Shown piece after piece: positions 25,601-36,794 of a DNA stretch of 64,000 bases; the first letter of the stretch is position 1; every line of letters begins with the position of its first letter. Both the position numbers and the translations under genes were made by a program. This DNA comes from Blasia pusilla. Lineage: Eukaryota; Marchantiophyta; Marchantiopsida; Blasiales. The stretch is taken from positions 39,184,001-39,248,000 of the forward strand of contig CM114274.1 of the NCBI GenBank assembly GCA_050084515.1. Reading direction: 5' to 3'. Under the pieces are notes generated by a model, which saw nothing but the letters and a program-made list of their open reading frames with translations, did not search any database and was not told the origin of the DNA.

Positions 25601-25854
25601 CATGAGACCTGAACTGAATGTGTGGAATCTATGGTAATTCTTCTTTCGCACTTTTATGTCTTCCCTTTTAGGTTGCCGCATTATTAGTTTACCCATCAAC
25701 AGTAATAGAGTAAGTTTTCTTCAAAATTTCGTTTCTTTCATAGAAGAGATAAAAAAGCAAATAATTCCTTTCTTTGTACATCATTTTCTTTGACTAAGTA
25801 GTAGAAATAGTTCTTCCTTTTATGCCTCTAGACTGCCGGTGTTGGTCTCTCATC

Positions 25855-25902
25855 GGACTAGTTAACATGCATGTGCTTGGACTAGTTAACATGCATGTGC
25901 CT
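25855..25902. repeat. Tandem duplication of a 24-mer
   Basis: GGACTAGTTAACATGCATGTGC followed by two variable bases occurs twice in succession (25855-25878 and 25879-25902). Each unit contains SpeI/HpaI/NsiI-like palindromic hexamers. Confidence 0.85.
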
Positions 25903-28900
25903 GAGCGAAACTGATGTTTTTAAGTTGCACGCTAATTTGTGCCGGAAAATTAATTTCTTTGTAATTTAGAAATAATTATAATTTTAAATATAATGTCCAT
26001 TTTTGTAAATCTTTAAAAAGTAATCGCATTTCACTTTTAAATAATATCCAACTCCTGTAAATAATTTCAATCCTCCGTAATCATTTCCATCGAGTTAAAA
26101 CATTTTTAAGGGGTCGTCAAGATTACATTGATTCATTAGGGGGGTCCTTAAGTGAATTCCTCCCATTTCTACTCTTCCCTTTCCATTTTTCCTGCCAAGA
26201 TAACATTCACTAACTATATTTTAAGTAAGTTTTAATTGTAAAAAGAATTTCCCTTTTACATTCGACTTCATTTTTCTTTCCCAAACTATGGAATATGAAT
26301 TAACATGTTTATTTTTAAGAATAATCATATTTTTCATTTCAAAGTTTAAATATAATTTATATTTTCTTAAATCTAAAAAGGATAATAACATTCGGCACTT
26401 CGAAGTAATTCCACTCCTCACTTAAAATTTAAATGATATTCCACTCTCCCCAATGATTCCACCCTTCCATAAAATTTAGAATCTACTCCATTTCCATTAA
26501 TATATTTTCCCTTCCTATCAAATATGAGCCAAAGAATAAATTTGTCTTTTGGATTTTTTTTATTATTTTTATTATTTTTTATGTACCATTATTATATAAA
26601 TTATTATTTATATTATATTATATAATTATAATCTGTATTTTTATTCCATTCAAGTCCATTTTTTTACCCATCTTATAAGGTCGAGGAATAAATTCTACTC
26701 ATGTTGCCTATTTTGTCCTATTATCTTACTATTTTGTCATATCGTGCATATGGATTCGCCCATTATAATACAGATGAGGCGCTTATGAAGTGTCGAGTGA
26801 ACATTAGAGTGGAAATGGAAAATTTAAGGTCCTAGTGATATGGAATTTCCAAGGGCATCTCTTGATTTAAGAAGAAAAATAACCGTGGGAAAACACAAAA
26901 TACGAGAAGACAAAGTGAATGGTGTAAAAAAAACCATAATTCAAAATGATTTATGTCAAAAAAGAGTCTCTTCACAATCCATAGATCCCTCAATTCTCCA
27001 CCAAATAAGGGAGTGGATGGTAGTTTTAAAATTTTGAGATTGATAGTAAGTGGGGCTTTAAGAGGCCATTTTGAATATTGGTTACGCCGCTCCATTTCAA
27101 TTCTAATTTCCCTCACCAAATTTGAGTCCATTTTGAATCTACCCTTTTGAATATTTTTGAATTCCTCCACTTCTTCTTAAATCTAATCTCTTTCCATACA
27201 AATTTGAACCTGTGCTTTCGAAATTGCTTTCAAATTTAGTAGGCCATGAGTTTACCATCCTCCAACCTACTTAAAGGAATTGCAAGCAAAGCATAAACCA
27301 TTTCAAATCTCTCTAAGATTATGTGTGGCACAGGCACGTGAGCTAGGCCTAACGAGTGGACAAAGATATTAGCATCAAATACCAATCTATAGAGATTAGG
27401 TCTTGTAATTAGCTAGTATTATTGCAATGGTGAAATTTCCATTTGATTCAAGATTCAAAAAAACCTATAAATTTAATAATTGAATAATGAATGATGAATG
27501 ATGAAAATAAAGTATTCACATGAGGTATACATTGCAAAGAACAATATCACAAGCTTGGAAAAATGGACCCATAATGACTTGAAATAAATCAATAAAAAAA
27601 TTTAATTGCCACATACGATCCAATATTTACACTCCAAACAAATCAACACCTTACTTCTGAATAATTGTTGTACAATCCCTACCCATGGAGGCATTCCATT
27701 GTACAATAAAGGAACTATAAGTGATGCCTCCACTTTTTGAACCCACTCTTAGAACTTGGCAATATTTAGCTGAGTAATTTGTGTACTTGTACTAGGTATT
27801 TCATTGAGGACTATGAAGCATGGCTATATGCATCTCACATATGGTAGATATTCGTTGCTTCCGCCCATGTTGTATATAAAACGACCTATACCTTGAACTT
27901 GGAGTGCAAGATACTCGACCCAAAGTGCCACCATAAATAACGGTTGTTGATTCACAACGAGTGAATAGTATATTTTAAGGTTTAGCGTATCCAATCCATA
28001 CAAGAAAAAGGAAATAGATAAACTATTATTTATATAGTGGGAATAGTAAAGTATGGGTTATTCATGCAGCCATCCAATGTAATTTCAAGAAATGAAGAAT
28101 ATCCATGAAGATTCCATCTCATTTTTCTATGGAAAGGATTCAACCGGCCCTAACGCTAAAGTTTGCCCTCATCAAGCCGCCTTCCAAACTTTGGACTTGG
28201 ACATATCCCTTTATGTGACAAAAATTGTTATATTGAGGAATGTGCAATTATGTCTTGATAGTGCTTATTATTCAAAATAACGTAGGTTGGAGGCTTATGA
28301 TAGTGAAACATGATTGGGTTGCAAATCATCTGCATCTCTCAAAAAGAATTGTGTATACTTGTGTGATGTCGCACTCGTCAATCAAAATCAAGAGTCATGG
28401 CACTTGAAGTAAAATGCAATACCACATGCATCATAAAATGGTGTATCGAAAGTAAGGAATGGAACTCTAACTCCATAATTTCCTCCATAACCCCAAAATA
28501 TGGAAATTTCTTAACACATCCTTCATATGGTCCGTGAGAGCATATTGTTTGCTAGTAAGGTCAAAGCTCTATTATGGGCAATAATTTTTTTGTTTCAATA
28601 GTCCATATCACAAATCTAAATTAAAAGTTGATCGGAAAAGAGGCCATCTTCCCCCAGGGGTGATAGACATAATCTACACACCTCTTATCAAAGACCATGA
28701 AACAAGCACAAAAGGGGCTTGCAAGAAGATCGTGCAAAAAGTGTGGTATGGGGTGAACCAAGCAATCGAAGAGTTATTGTCGCACTATGACTCAAAATAA
28801 ACTTGGTGATTGTGATAGTGTACACTCTCATCAATTAACACTTGCCCACACCATTTATACTTTTGGCAAGCTTCCACTCATTATGATGGGTGGCTCATGG

Positions 28901-29300
28901 ACACGAGGGTAATCATGTGATATCAAATGAGAACAAATTGCTAATAGCAACACCGCCACCACAAATGTATCAATCTCTTGAATACATATTGAAAATCCCC
29001 ATGCATCACTAGGTGCCAATGTCAATGGACCCACAAAAAGCCTATCAAACCTATTCATAAGGGAATCAATCCAAGCTTGGTGGATGTATCGCTTTACTCA
29101 TCTGGGCCCATTATTGACCCTCAATCCATGCATGGGGTTGCACCAACCGGCACCACCTCCACAAAATGGCCCTCGTTGAGTGACATGTTACCTACTACTA
29201 GATTATCCTCCACGTGGTCATGTACCAACCTTACTCACTAACATAGAGTTCACCCCAATAGTCGCTACCTTGCCCAAATACACGCCACTAACATTGCCAA
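25903..29300. other. AT-rich region without a recognisable gene
   Basis: Long A/T-rich tracts (for example 26540-26650) and only short open frames were seen. From about 28.6 kb the composition shifts toward that of the retroelement tract. Confidence 0.6.
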
Positions 29301-29303
29301 TAT

Positions 29304-29409
29304 GTCGTGCGAATCCACATCGTCATACAACATACATCGTTGACATACCATACTCATATACATACATAACATAGACGAGAGCATCCACAAACATAAGTGT
29401 ACCACAACT
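29304..29409. repeat. 106-bp direct repeat, copy 1
   Basis: Nearly identical to 29780-29885 (a few C/T changes). It starts GTCGTGCGAATCCACATCG and ends AAGTGTACCACAACT. The two copies flank the 366-bp repeat at 29410-29775. Confidence 0.85.
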
Positions 29410-29775
29410 AAAATCCGTGAAAGACCTAATGTCATAAAACACGTATAGAATCACATACAATCGAGCCAAACCCACTCCACGATGGGAGAATCTAGGTCGA
29501 AGCTTGCGGGAAACACCATAGCCAAGAGCTCTACTTACTACCAAGGCTAACTCCCAACACAACAGGCTCAACTCAAAGAACTGACTGTTCTTTGAGTGCA
29601 CTCCACCTTATATCCTCCAACCTAAGAGCGGGCCCTACTGGAAAACTCACCCTCAATTGAGTATCCCCCAACCCTATGTGTGAAATCGCATCTCTACCTA
29701 GACACTGCGGCCCTACATAAGTTATGGCCTGTACTAGCACACTATACTCTACGACATAATCCGTATGGTCATGAC
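29410..29775 (-). repeat. Long repeat flanking gypsy copy B, left copy
   Basis: About 90% identical to 39909-40273 in the same orientation. Shared blocks include AACCCACTCCACGATGGGAG, CTAGGTCGAAGCTTGCG and CTACGACATAATCCGTATGG. The two copies bracket gag-to-PHD of copy B about 10.5 kb apart, as LTR parts would. However, the ends are not TG...CA and the outer flanks differ, so they may be partial LTRs or a duplicated internal segment. Confidence 0.7.
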
Positions 29776-29779
29776 AGCT

Positions 29780-29885
29780 GTCGTGCGAATCCACATCGTC
29801 ATACAACATACATCGTCGACATACCATACTCACATACATACATAACATAGACGAGAGCATCCACAAACACAAGTGTACCACAACT
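29780..29885. repeat. 106-bp direct repeat, copy 2
   Basis: Second copy of 29304-29409. Directly after it, 29886-30000 matches the region just past pol in copies C (about 50118-50220) and D (about 46937-47040), with the shared block GGTTAGGTCCCT or its variants. This marks the conserved 3' end of the element family. Confidence 0.8.
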
Positions 29886-30056
29886 CGCCCCCCTAACTGG
29901 CGGTTAGGTCCCTATAACTCCCAGGTAGCCCTATACATCTACTACATGCTATACACCTTCTTGGGTGCACGATCAGAAGGTCGGGTGCTAGGTTTCCCCA
30001 TCGTTAATCACACATCTTTAATCCATATCATGCAAAGATCAAGTCATCTACCCCTC

Positions 30057-30293
30057 CTAAGTACATCGAGGACAAACCCACCTTCCAATAGGAACAACAT
30101 CCATACGTGGAGTCAAACACATAATATGCCAACCCTTAGAACACTGATCATACACCAACATACGGGCTGCGTTACCAGCAGACCCACACAATATGCACCT
30201 CAAGCTAGCACGTATCATGGCTAAGCTTGGGTCAATAGTACCATCCACATTTGGAAGATGAAATGGCGCACAATTACGCACATGGTCTTCCAA
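30057..30293 (-). pseudogene. C-terminal PHD finger of copy B polyprotein
   Basis: The last 50 or so residues contain RCILCGSAGNAARMLV, YDQCSKGWHIMCLTP and GRWVCPRCT, then a stop. This is the C4HC3 PHD pattern: two CxxC pairs, WH before the sixth ligand, and a Trp two residues before the last CxxC. The third cysteine is Tyr here but is Cys in copy C (MLVCD). PHD fingers commonly bind histone H3 tails. It follows the integrase C-terminal region (KDHVRNCAPFHLPN), the place where many plant gypsy elements have a chromodomain. A role in target choice is inference. Confidence 0.8.
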
Positions 30294-31702
30294 ACAACTC
30301 CATCACAACCCTCCAACATGAGAACTCCAGAAGCTAACACCTCGCGCACTCATAAAATAGTGCGGCGTGCCGTCACATCCAACGTTGTTGGTGCAATCTG
30401 CTGCAAATAGACATAGTCCCCCACATGGAACCTACGAATCGATGGTCGATAACCTCCACCCCAAATGGTTGCATACCACAACGTATCCCTGTGTTGAGCA
30501 ATGGCAAGATTCTCAAAGGCTGTTGGCATACTCTCCGAAAGAGCTCTGCCCGCTGAGAACACACTCTCATCCACATCTCTGGGTCATCAAGGTTCACCAC
30601 CTCACTAGACTCCCAACGAATTGCTGCTGGCAAGTCTGGATCTCGGCCGTATAATAGAAAATAAGGTGAGAAGGAAGCCAAGGATGCTTGGCGACTGAAC
30701 CTATACCCCATGGCTAACCATGGCAACTGAATATCCTAGTCTCCAAGATGCCCCTTCTGTAGGCCATACTTGTGCAATGCCCTCTTCACCGTCTGAACCA
30801 CACGCTCAGCCAACCATCCGCCTCTGGATGATCTCTAGACATGGTCCGATGATCAATCAACGCCTTGTCACACAAGACCTGAAACTCACCCTGAAACTTT
30901 GTACCCTGGTCGGTCAGCACTTCAGCTGGTGCACCAAAATAACTAAGCACTCTATCAAGAAACGCATACGCCATTCCCTCACTTTCCTTGTCCGGTAATG
31001 CCACCAACTCAATCCACTTGGAGAAGTGCTCCACCATCACCAACACATATCGATGATGTCGTACAATCAACGGTAATGGTCGTGCAAAGTCCACACTCCA
31101 ACGGTATCCCAACCCCATAATAGGCAAGGGGTGTAACTGTGGTGTAGGGGCATTGAATGATGCCCTCACCCGGTCACAAACCATACAACGTGACACAAAT
31201 TGCTGCACCTGAGTATGCATGCCACGCCACCAATAGTGGCCAAGGAGTAAGCTATACGTACGCTTTACCCCAAAATGTCCGAACTTCTCATGGGCATGTC
31301 GCAAAATGCGCTCTCTCTGAGCCAAATACGGCACTACTCGTACTCTACCATCCTCCCACACACGGAGAATATGTGTTCCCTCCAATCGATACCTCTTAGC
31401 ACGTTGAAGAACACGGTCTCGCTCCTTGGCACTCACTATGCCTGGCACCCTACCGGTCCATAGGAACTCCAATACCAACGCATCATCATGAATATCACGC
31501 TGATCCGTACCACCATCTCCAACCTTTGGATCTGAAGGCTGGCCATCTACCCTCTGACTAGAGTAAGATATCATGTGGTCCTCCATACTAGAGTCCATCC
31601 CTAACCAACATAAAAGGGCGGATGCATGCCAACCTGGCACCATCTCCTCATCAACCTCGCCATGCCATCTAGCCCCAGTTGTATCCTCTTGGCTAGTACA
31701 TG
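30294..31702 (-). pseudogene. Integrase of gypsy copy B
   Basis: Retroviral-type integrase that inserts the cDNA. The zinc-binding HHCC region contains HEKFGHFGVKRT and CMVC. The catalytic core has WSVDFARPL (first Asp) and VLTDQGTKFQGEF (second Asp). HPEADGWLS marks the place of the Glu, which is damaged by a frameshift near 30786. The remaining core and C-terminal region are in other frames: SFSPYFLLYGRDPDLPA (about 30660), HVGDYVYLQQIAPTTL (about 30400) and a GPY/F-like module up to the PHD finger. At the high-coordinate end the frame runs into the inserted solo LTR. Confidence 0.88.
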
Positions 31703-32718
31703 TGTCGCGACCCTCATGACCAAACGAGTGCCAAGCGGAACATCGGAACATTAGCGAACTCACGCTAAGATGGTTTGCGCGTTGGAGTAGTCTCAAAAGG
31801 GAGACAAGAGACGAGACGCGAGCAAGGCGTCGCATTTCAGATGTTGTGGTTGCGACCGAGAAACTTGGACCGAATGCGGAATGAGACTTGAAAGAAGTCG
31901 AGTCTAGGAAGTGGGTTGCCAAAGGAAGAATCCGGATTTGGAACGCCACTAGCGTTTGAGAGTTTCCGACTGTATTTATGGCCATAACTTTTAGCACCAA
32001 GATGCGTTTGGATTAAATAAGGATGCGTTAGAAAGCTTATAGAAAGCCGGTTCAAATGCACTATAGATCTCTACAAACGCTTCAACAGCAGCTGAGGAAC
32101 AACCCGGAAGTGACTGTAAGTAGAGTCAGGTTGAGGGCCACAATGAAGGGCCCGACCCTCCTTTTCCAAAGAGGGGGGGGGGGGGGATGGGGTTATTGGA
32201 GAACCCCAGAAGTACTAGTAAGGGGGAAGGTCTCCAAGAGTGCTTGGGACCCGAATCCCACTTTGGGCGCCACGGGGCGGCTCAAGGGCATGGAACGGAA
32301 CGCGAGTTTGGGAGTTGGGTTGGAAAACTTGCACCAAGTCTATTGAGGCGATTTTAGACATCCCTCTTGGATTTCACCCCGCGACTCAATTTCTTGGGTC
32401 TCGGTTTGGAACTCACACAAGGACCATTGAACAGTTGGGATCGCTAGGCGCGCGGGTGCCGTTTCAGATCCCTGGACTAACCAGGAAGTCTGTTCCAAGT
32501 CTTGAAGGACTTGCCATGTTTTGGAAACTAGGAACTAAGGAAGGTTGAGCTTGATAAGACTCCGAGTTGAGAACTCGGTGGGTTGGAACGCTGGTTGGCC
32601 CAGACCTGACTAACGAGAGTGCGTGTTCGCGTGCAAATCGGCGATGAGATCGTGACCTACTGAACGTACGCTTCCGCAACACTAAAGATTGACGTTCAAG
32701 GAGAGTAGGGGTGCGACA
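31703..32718. mobile_element. Solo LTR inserted in pol of copy B
   Basis: A 1016-bp sequence starting TGTCGCGACCCTCATGACC and ending GGTGCGACA, flanked by the 5-bp target duplication ACATG (31698-31702 and 32719-32723). It separates the RNase H and integrase parts. A homologous sequence with its own target duplication lies at 47046-47891. It contains a G run at about 32165-32186. No internal region or second LTR is present, so it is the product of LTR-LTR recombination. Confidence 0.9.
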
Positions 32719-33060
32719 ACATGGGTTCCTACTCAACCCATCAGCATCAAGGTTGGAAACTCCAGGTCTATGTACCACCTGGAAGTCATACTCCTGTAAG
32801 ATAAGAGCCCACCGTGCAAGCTTCCCTGTAAGCTTGTCAAACTCCATCAACCACTTGAGCGGCTGGTGATCAGTAACAAGGGTAAACTGTGTGCCAAACA
32901 AGTAACACCTAAAGTTGGCCACATCCCACACTACTGCCAAGCACTCTCCCTCATATGAACTATAGCGCGACTCCGCTGCATTATTCGAACGACTTGCATA
33001 GGCCACCACAAACTCCATGTGCTCATCATCATGTTGTGTCAACACCCCTCCAAGTCCCAA
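32719..33060 (-). pseudogene. RNase H domain of gypsy copy B
   Basis: Contains YASRSNNAAESRYSSYEGE, FTLVTDHQPLKWLM and a C-terminal DADGLSRNP, all typical of Ty3/gypsy RNase H. The expected Asp, Glu and Asp positions are present. The frame differs from that of the RT (frameshift at about 33060). The coding part ends at the solo LTR boundary; the open frame running on to 32464 is LTR sequence. Confidence 0.88.
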
Positions 33061-33061
33061 C

Positions 33062-34192
33062 CTACTCCAATCGTGTGTGTAATGAAATGGGCGCCCCGAT
33101 AGGTCTCCTCAAGATAGGCGCCGCCACCAACTGGGCCTTAAGCTCCACAAAGCTCTCCTCCTGATCATCTCCCCAATGCCACTCTTGATCTGATTTCAGC
33201 AATTGGTTCAAAGGCTTTGCCATAGCACTAAATCCCTTCACATACCTCCGATAGTAGTTCGCCAGTCCCATGAATGCTCGAACTCTACTCACATCTACCG
33301 GACGCGGAATAAGTGCAATAGCCTCCACCTTTGCTTGCTGAACTCCCAAACTACCTGGATAGATCACATAACCCAAGTACTCAACATCCTCATGGAAGAA
33401 CTTACACTTTCCTCGATGCAAACGTAGACCATGAGCTTTCAACCGCTCAAACACTATCTGCAAATGTATCTGATGCTCCTCCCACGTGTTACTGAACACC
33501 AAGATATCATCAATGTAACATCGAACAAAATCCAACCCTGCTAGGATCCTGTCCGTCACTCTCTGAAACTCGGCAGGTGCATTCTTCAACCCAAAGGGTA
33601 AGAATTTCCACTGGTACAAACAATCCTTGCCATGAGAGTTGACACCCCAAAATGTTGTCTTGGCCTTGTCACTCTCCCGAATCGGAAATTGATGGTATCC
33701 TCCCCGAGGATCCAAAGTACTGAAAATCTTTGCCTCTCCCACCACATCAAAGATCTCCTCAGGTGTAGGCATGGCATACCTATCGGCCTTGGTTTGCCGA
33801 TTGATAGGACGATAATCTCCACACATCCGCCTTTCCGTGTTATTGCCATGCATATCCTTTTTAGCAGGCATGACAGTGGCTGATGCATACTCTCCATGCG
33901 ACAAATCCACTAATCCAGCCTCCAAAAGTTCCAACGTCCTACTCTCAATTAGGTCCCTCTCCATATCACTATATTGGTAGGGACGACAGAAGATTGGCGT
34001 ATCACTAGCCAAATCAATCCGTATACCGGGTCCAACCAGAAAACCCAACTCCTTCAAGCTAAAGGCAAAACAACTCCTATAAGCACGTAGGAATTGTGTC
34101 AAGGGTCGTTTCTCACCTCCCGTAAGCTTGGGCCCAAGTAATGGCTCCCAAGTCTCCTCCACTGGCACACTAGAGGGAGAGGACGATGCCAT
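33062..34192 (-). pseudogene. Reverse transcriptase of gypsy copy B
   Basis: The RT palm contains MCGDYRPINRQTKADRYAMP, LPFGLKNAPAEFQR and the catalytic box CYIDDILVFSN (YIDD), then YLGYVI and FMGLANYYRRYVKGF of the connection. This region is uninterrupted for about 376 codons. It is the best preserved part of the element and the right query for placing its clade. The reading frame upstream joins the end of the methyltransferase after a short linker (34193-34241). Confidence 0.93.
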
Positions 34193-34241
34193 TGGCTGCT
34201 ACGCAACCCCCTCACAAGATGGTACACCCTTAGCTACACCA

Positions 34242-34592
34242 TCATCTGAGCAAATAACTCCTCCACCAAAGATGAGCAACCAACTCCACATGCCCAGCCA
34301 TTACATCCCATTTACTCCAAGGATGCAAAATACTACTCTCCTCGCCCCCAGCCGATGCCTCTACCGTCCCGGTAGCCATCGAGCTCATTACAAGGGGTGA
34401 AAGATCCACAGACATAGTCCGAAGTTGACGCTGCTCGGCCATACCAAGACTCAAAATCCAAGTCAACCAATTCAAGTCCATGGCCTGACCCAACACATGA
34501 CGTCGTGAAGCCTCATAAATGGAAGCAACCGATGTCACACCAGTAGCAAATCCCATCGCACGCTCTCTCTCATCAGCGTTAGGCTCCACCAA
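34242..34592 (-). pseudogene. Methyltransferase of copy B, C-terminal motifs IX-X
   Basis: Contains ADERERAMGFATGVTS, SRRHVLGQAMDLNWLTW. In C5 cytosine methyltransferases the end of the target-recognition region has an E-R-E/Q-x-x-MGFP-x-G-x-T motif, and motif X is (L/V)(L)GN(A/S)(M/V). Here the Asn of GN is Gln, as in a family-specific variant (copy C has LGEAMDLN). Upstream, in broken frames from 34890 to 34593, lie RPRLWWTNLLPREVLL (motif VIII region) and VVRVIDRSPMAVVNHV. Confidence 0.82.
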
Positions 34593-35301
34593 CTATCGCA
34601 CATGAGAATCCCATACAAGCCCGAGACCACCTTCCCTGTATGCATGTGACGAGGGAAAAGTCACAAATGTGGGTAGTACCCTAAACCCTAGGCTGGCCCA
34701 CATGGTTCACCACTGCCATGGGTGACCGATCAATAACCCTCACCACTTGAGAAAGTCGCCCAGTATCCAATATACTATCCACTTTAAGGCAAGGATCCCG
34801 CTGCACTGCATCATATGCTTGAAGTAGAACCTCCCTAGGCAACAAGTTTGTCCACCACAAGCGTGGACGATGTGCACGCGAGCCAACTCACGCTACATCC
34901 AACAACACCGCTGGTCCAATCCAAGACCGCACCTCATGAACACTCGCCATGCAATGTGTGACGGCAAAGCACGCTTGTGACGCTCATCCTCACGCAATGT
35001 GTGACGGCAAAGCACGCTGTGGATTTGGTGATTGTTGGATGGCCATGTCAGGGTCATACACGTGCTGGTCGTGGTGAGGGATTACACGACCCTAGGTCTT
35101 GATTGTTTTGGGAGATCTTACGGGTGTTACGACATCTTCAGGTTCATCAAGCACGTGCTCTAGCTTACATGCTAGAGAATGTTCCATAGTTGGATGACAC
35201 TCAGACCCGAATGATGGCGAGTGTTCATGAGGTGTGGTCTTGGATTGGACCAGCGGTGTTGTTGGATGTAGCGTGAGTTGGACCAGCGTGCTTTGCCGTC
35301 A
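34593..35301 (-). pseudogene. Methyltransferase of copy B, middle part with inverted segment
   Basis: The catalytic stretch lies on the opposite strand from the rest of the gene. On the plus strand, 35016-35280 reads AVDLVIVGWPCQGHTRAGRG (motif IV with the Pro-Cys catalytic pair), then about 35105-35195 EILRVL and YMLENVP (motif VI ENV), and then MASVHEV..SWIGPAVLLDVA. The last piece is also present in the native orientation at 34886-34952 on the minus strand. The arrangement is an inversion with a short inverted duplication. Four copies of GTGACGGCAAAGCACGCT or its complement mark the breakpoints (about 34961, 35002, 35285 and 35307). Confidence 0.82.
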
Positions 35302-35907
35302 TCATTGTGACGGCAAAGCACGCTGGTACCCACGAATAGCTGATGGCGGAAACAACTCAGGATATCTCCGTATCAACTGACCAGTATGTCGGGATGAGAC
35401 TCTCTGGGCCATCTCATCTCGCTCCACATACACGTATCTCCACACAGGAATACCGGCCTGCAACACTGCAGCCAAACCTTTGCTAATCCCACCAAAGAGA
35501 TCTAACACACAAATGCCCTCCGGCGGATACTGCCATACAATGGGTGTAGTATTCAAAGGGGATAATCCAACTGGACGAGAAGTAGGAGTCCGTCGTGGGG
35601 CCTCCTCTTCCTCGTGAGGTATAACAGCCTCACACCAAGCCTCCTGCACTAGGCGGTCAGCCCCCTGCCGTAGTGCACCGCCTGAACTCCAAAGTGGCAC
35701 ATCCAACGATGAGGATGCCACTGCTGCAAAAATAGGGACCTCCTCTACCTCCTCATGCGCAGGAGAATCCATAGTAGAAACATTACCCTCCAAAAAGTCT
35801 CCTGGCCAAGTGACTACTCCACTAAAACCAGCCATAGACGCTAACACTCTTGGAGAAGACCCTCCTGGTCGAGCCCCATAAATAAATCTCACAGGAACTT
35901 GGCTCAT
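35302..35907 (-). pseudogene. Methyltransferase of copy B, N-terminal part with motifs I-II
   Basis: An N-terminal extension of about 130 residues without a known domain is followed by ICVLDLFGGISKGLAAVLQ (motif I, SAM binding, D-L-F-x-G) and YVYVERDEMAQRVSSRH (motif II acidic residue). The frame stops at PSQ, exactly at the inversion breakpoint. The combination of motif I, ExD, PCQ, ENV, xRPRxWWTN and GxAMDLN in this order identifies a C5 cytosine methyltransferase. I cannot assign it to the DNMT1, CMT, DNMT3/DRM or bacterial-like class by eye. Confidence 0.87.
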
Positions 35908-36023
35908 ACGTCTATCCCCGGAGTGCCAACCAGGTCTATAAGAGCTGTCTCAGTCCACTAATCCATCTGAAAACCCATCGGGTACAATACTGCTCCTCCA
36001 ACTAGTACATCATACGACTCGGC

Positions 36024-36434
36024 TTATGTGACTACCGCAGATACTCCCAACCGGGAGCTATCAGTCGCATGATCTGGTCTCAATTGTACAGAAAACTTCT
36101 CCCGTGTCATGAATTGAGACATATCATTGGCTTCTCCAAGTGATGTTTGAATCTGGAATGGGCAAGGCTCAAGCTCTGACCTCCGAATACCCAAACCAAT
36201 ATATGCCGCCATTCCCAACATCAAAGGTTGGGCACCAGAGTCTAACAAGACTCTATCTGGTCTATACACATGTCCTGTAGGACTCACCAATCGGAATATC
36301 CCACTCCGGTTGTCCAACATACATACACCAGGTGTAAGCCTCTCACGATCAATGGTTGGCCGGGTTGGTAATGCATCCATCTTCGCCGCTGCTGCCTGCC
36401 AAGTAGCTTTGGTACTCAATGCTACACCTGACAT
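36024..36434 (-). pseudogene. Aspartic protease of gypsy copy B
   Basis: Contains YRPDRVLLDSGAQPLMLG, with the D-S-G-A catalytic motif, followed by GLGIRRSELEPCPFQIQTSL. The protease processes the polyprotein. A conserved block after it (SYDVLVGGAVLYPMGFQMD, about 36020-35960) leads into the methyltransferase region. The same block recurs as a fragment at 40330-40445, and the protease recurs in copy C at 53861-54049. Confidence 0.85.
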
Positions 36435-36794
36435 AGAGGGTCACTCCACCGCAACATCCTCATCCACCTCAGCACGTGTAGCAATAACACCCCCACGTTC
36501 ACACAACGTGGCAGCTAGCTAAAATACAGGAGCTAAGTCAACTCCTAAAGCCATCAGCTCCGTGGCCGAAAACAATGGGGATCCCAACACTGAAGTTGTC
36601 ATCCGCAATACTGCATAAGATGCTGCATCCGTGTCTACTACACGCGATGTAGATATCTTAGTCCCCACTGTCGGCTCAATAGGCTGCGTAGGAACCATGG
36701 ATGGAGTCCTAAGCACCTCAGACAACAAGAATGACTGGGGAAGCCTAGCCTACCTCCCAGCCTCACCCCTCAGTGGGTCCAACTCACAAGAGCA

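Noticed and set aside
30786-32000. Single 404-codon integrase gene starting at 32000
   Set aside because: The first 99 codons lie in the inserted solo LTR (boundary 31703); only the rest is integrase.
34242-35907. A host DNA methyltransferase gene (CMT or DRM)
   Set aside because: It lies between protease and RT of one retroelement, in the same orientation, and recurs in other element copies; no BAH, chromo or UBA domain is present.
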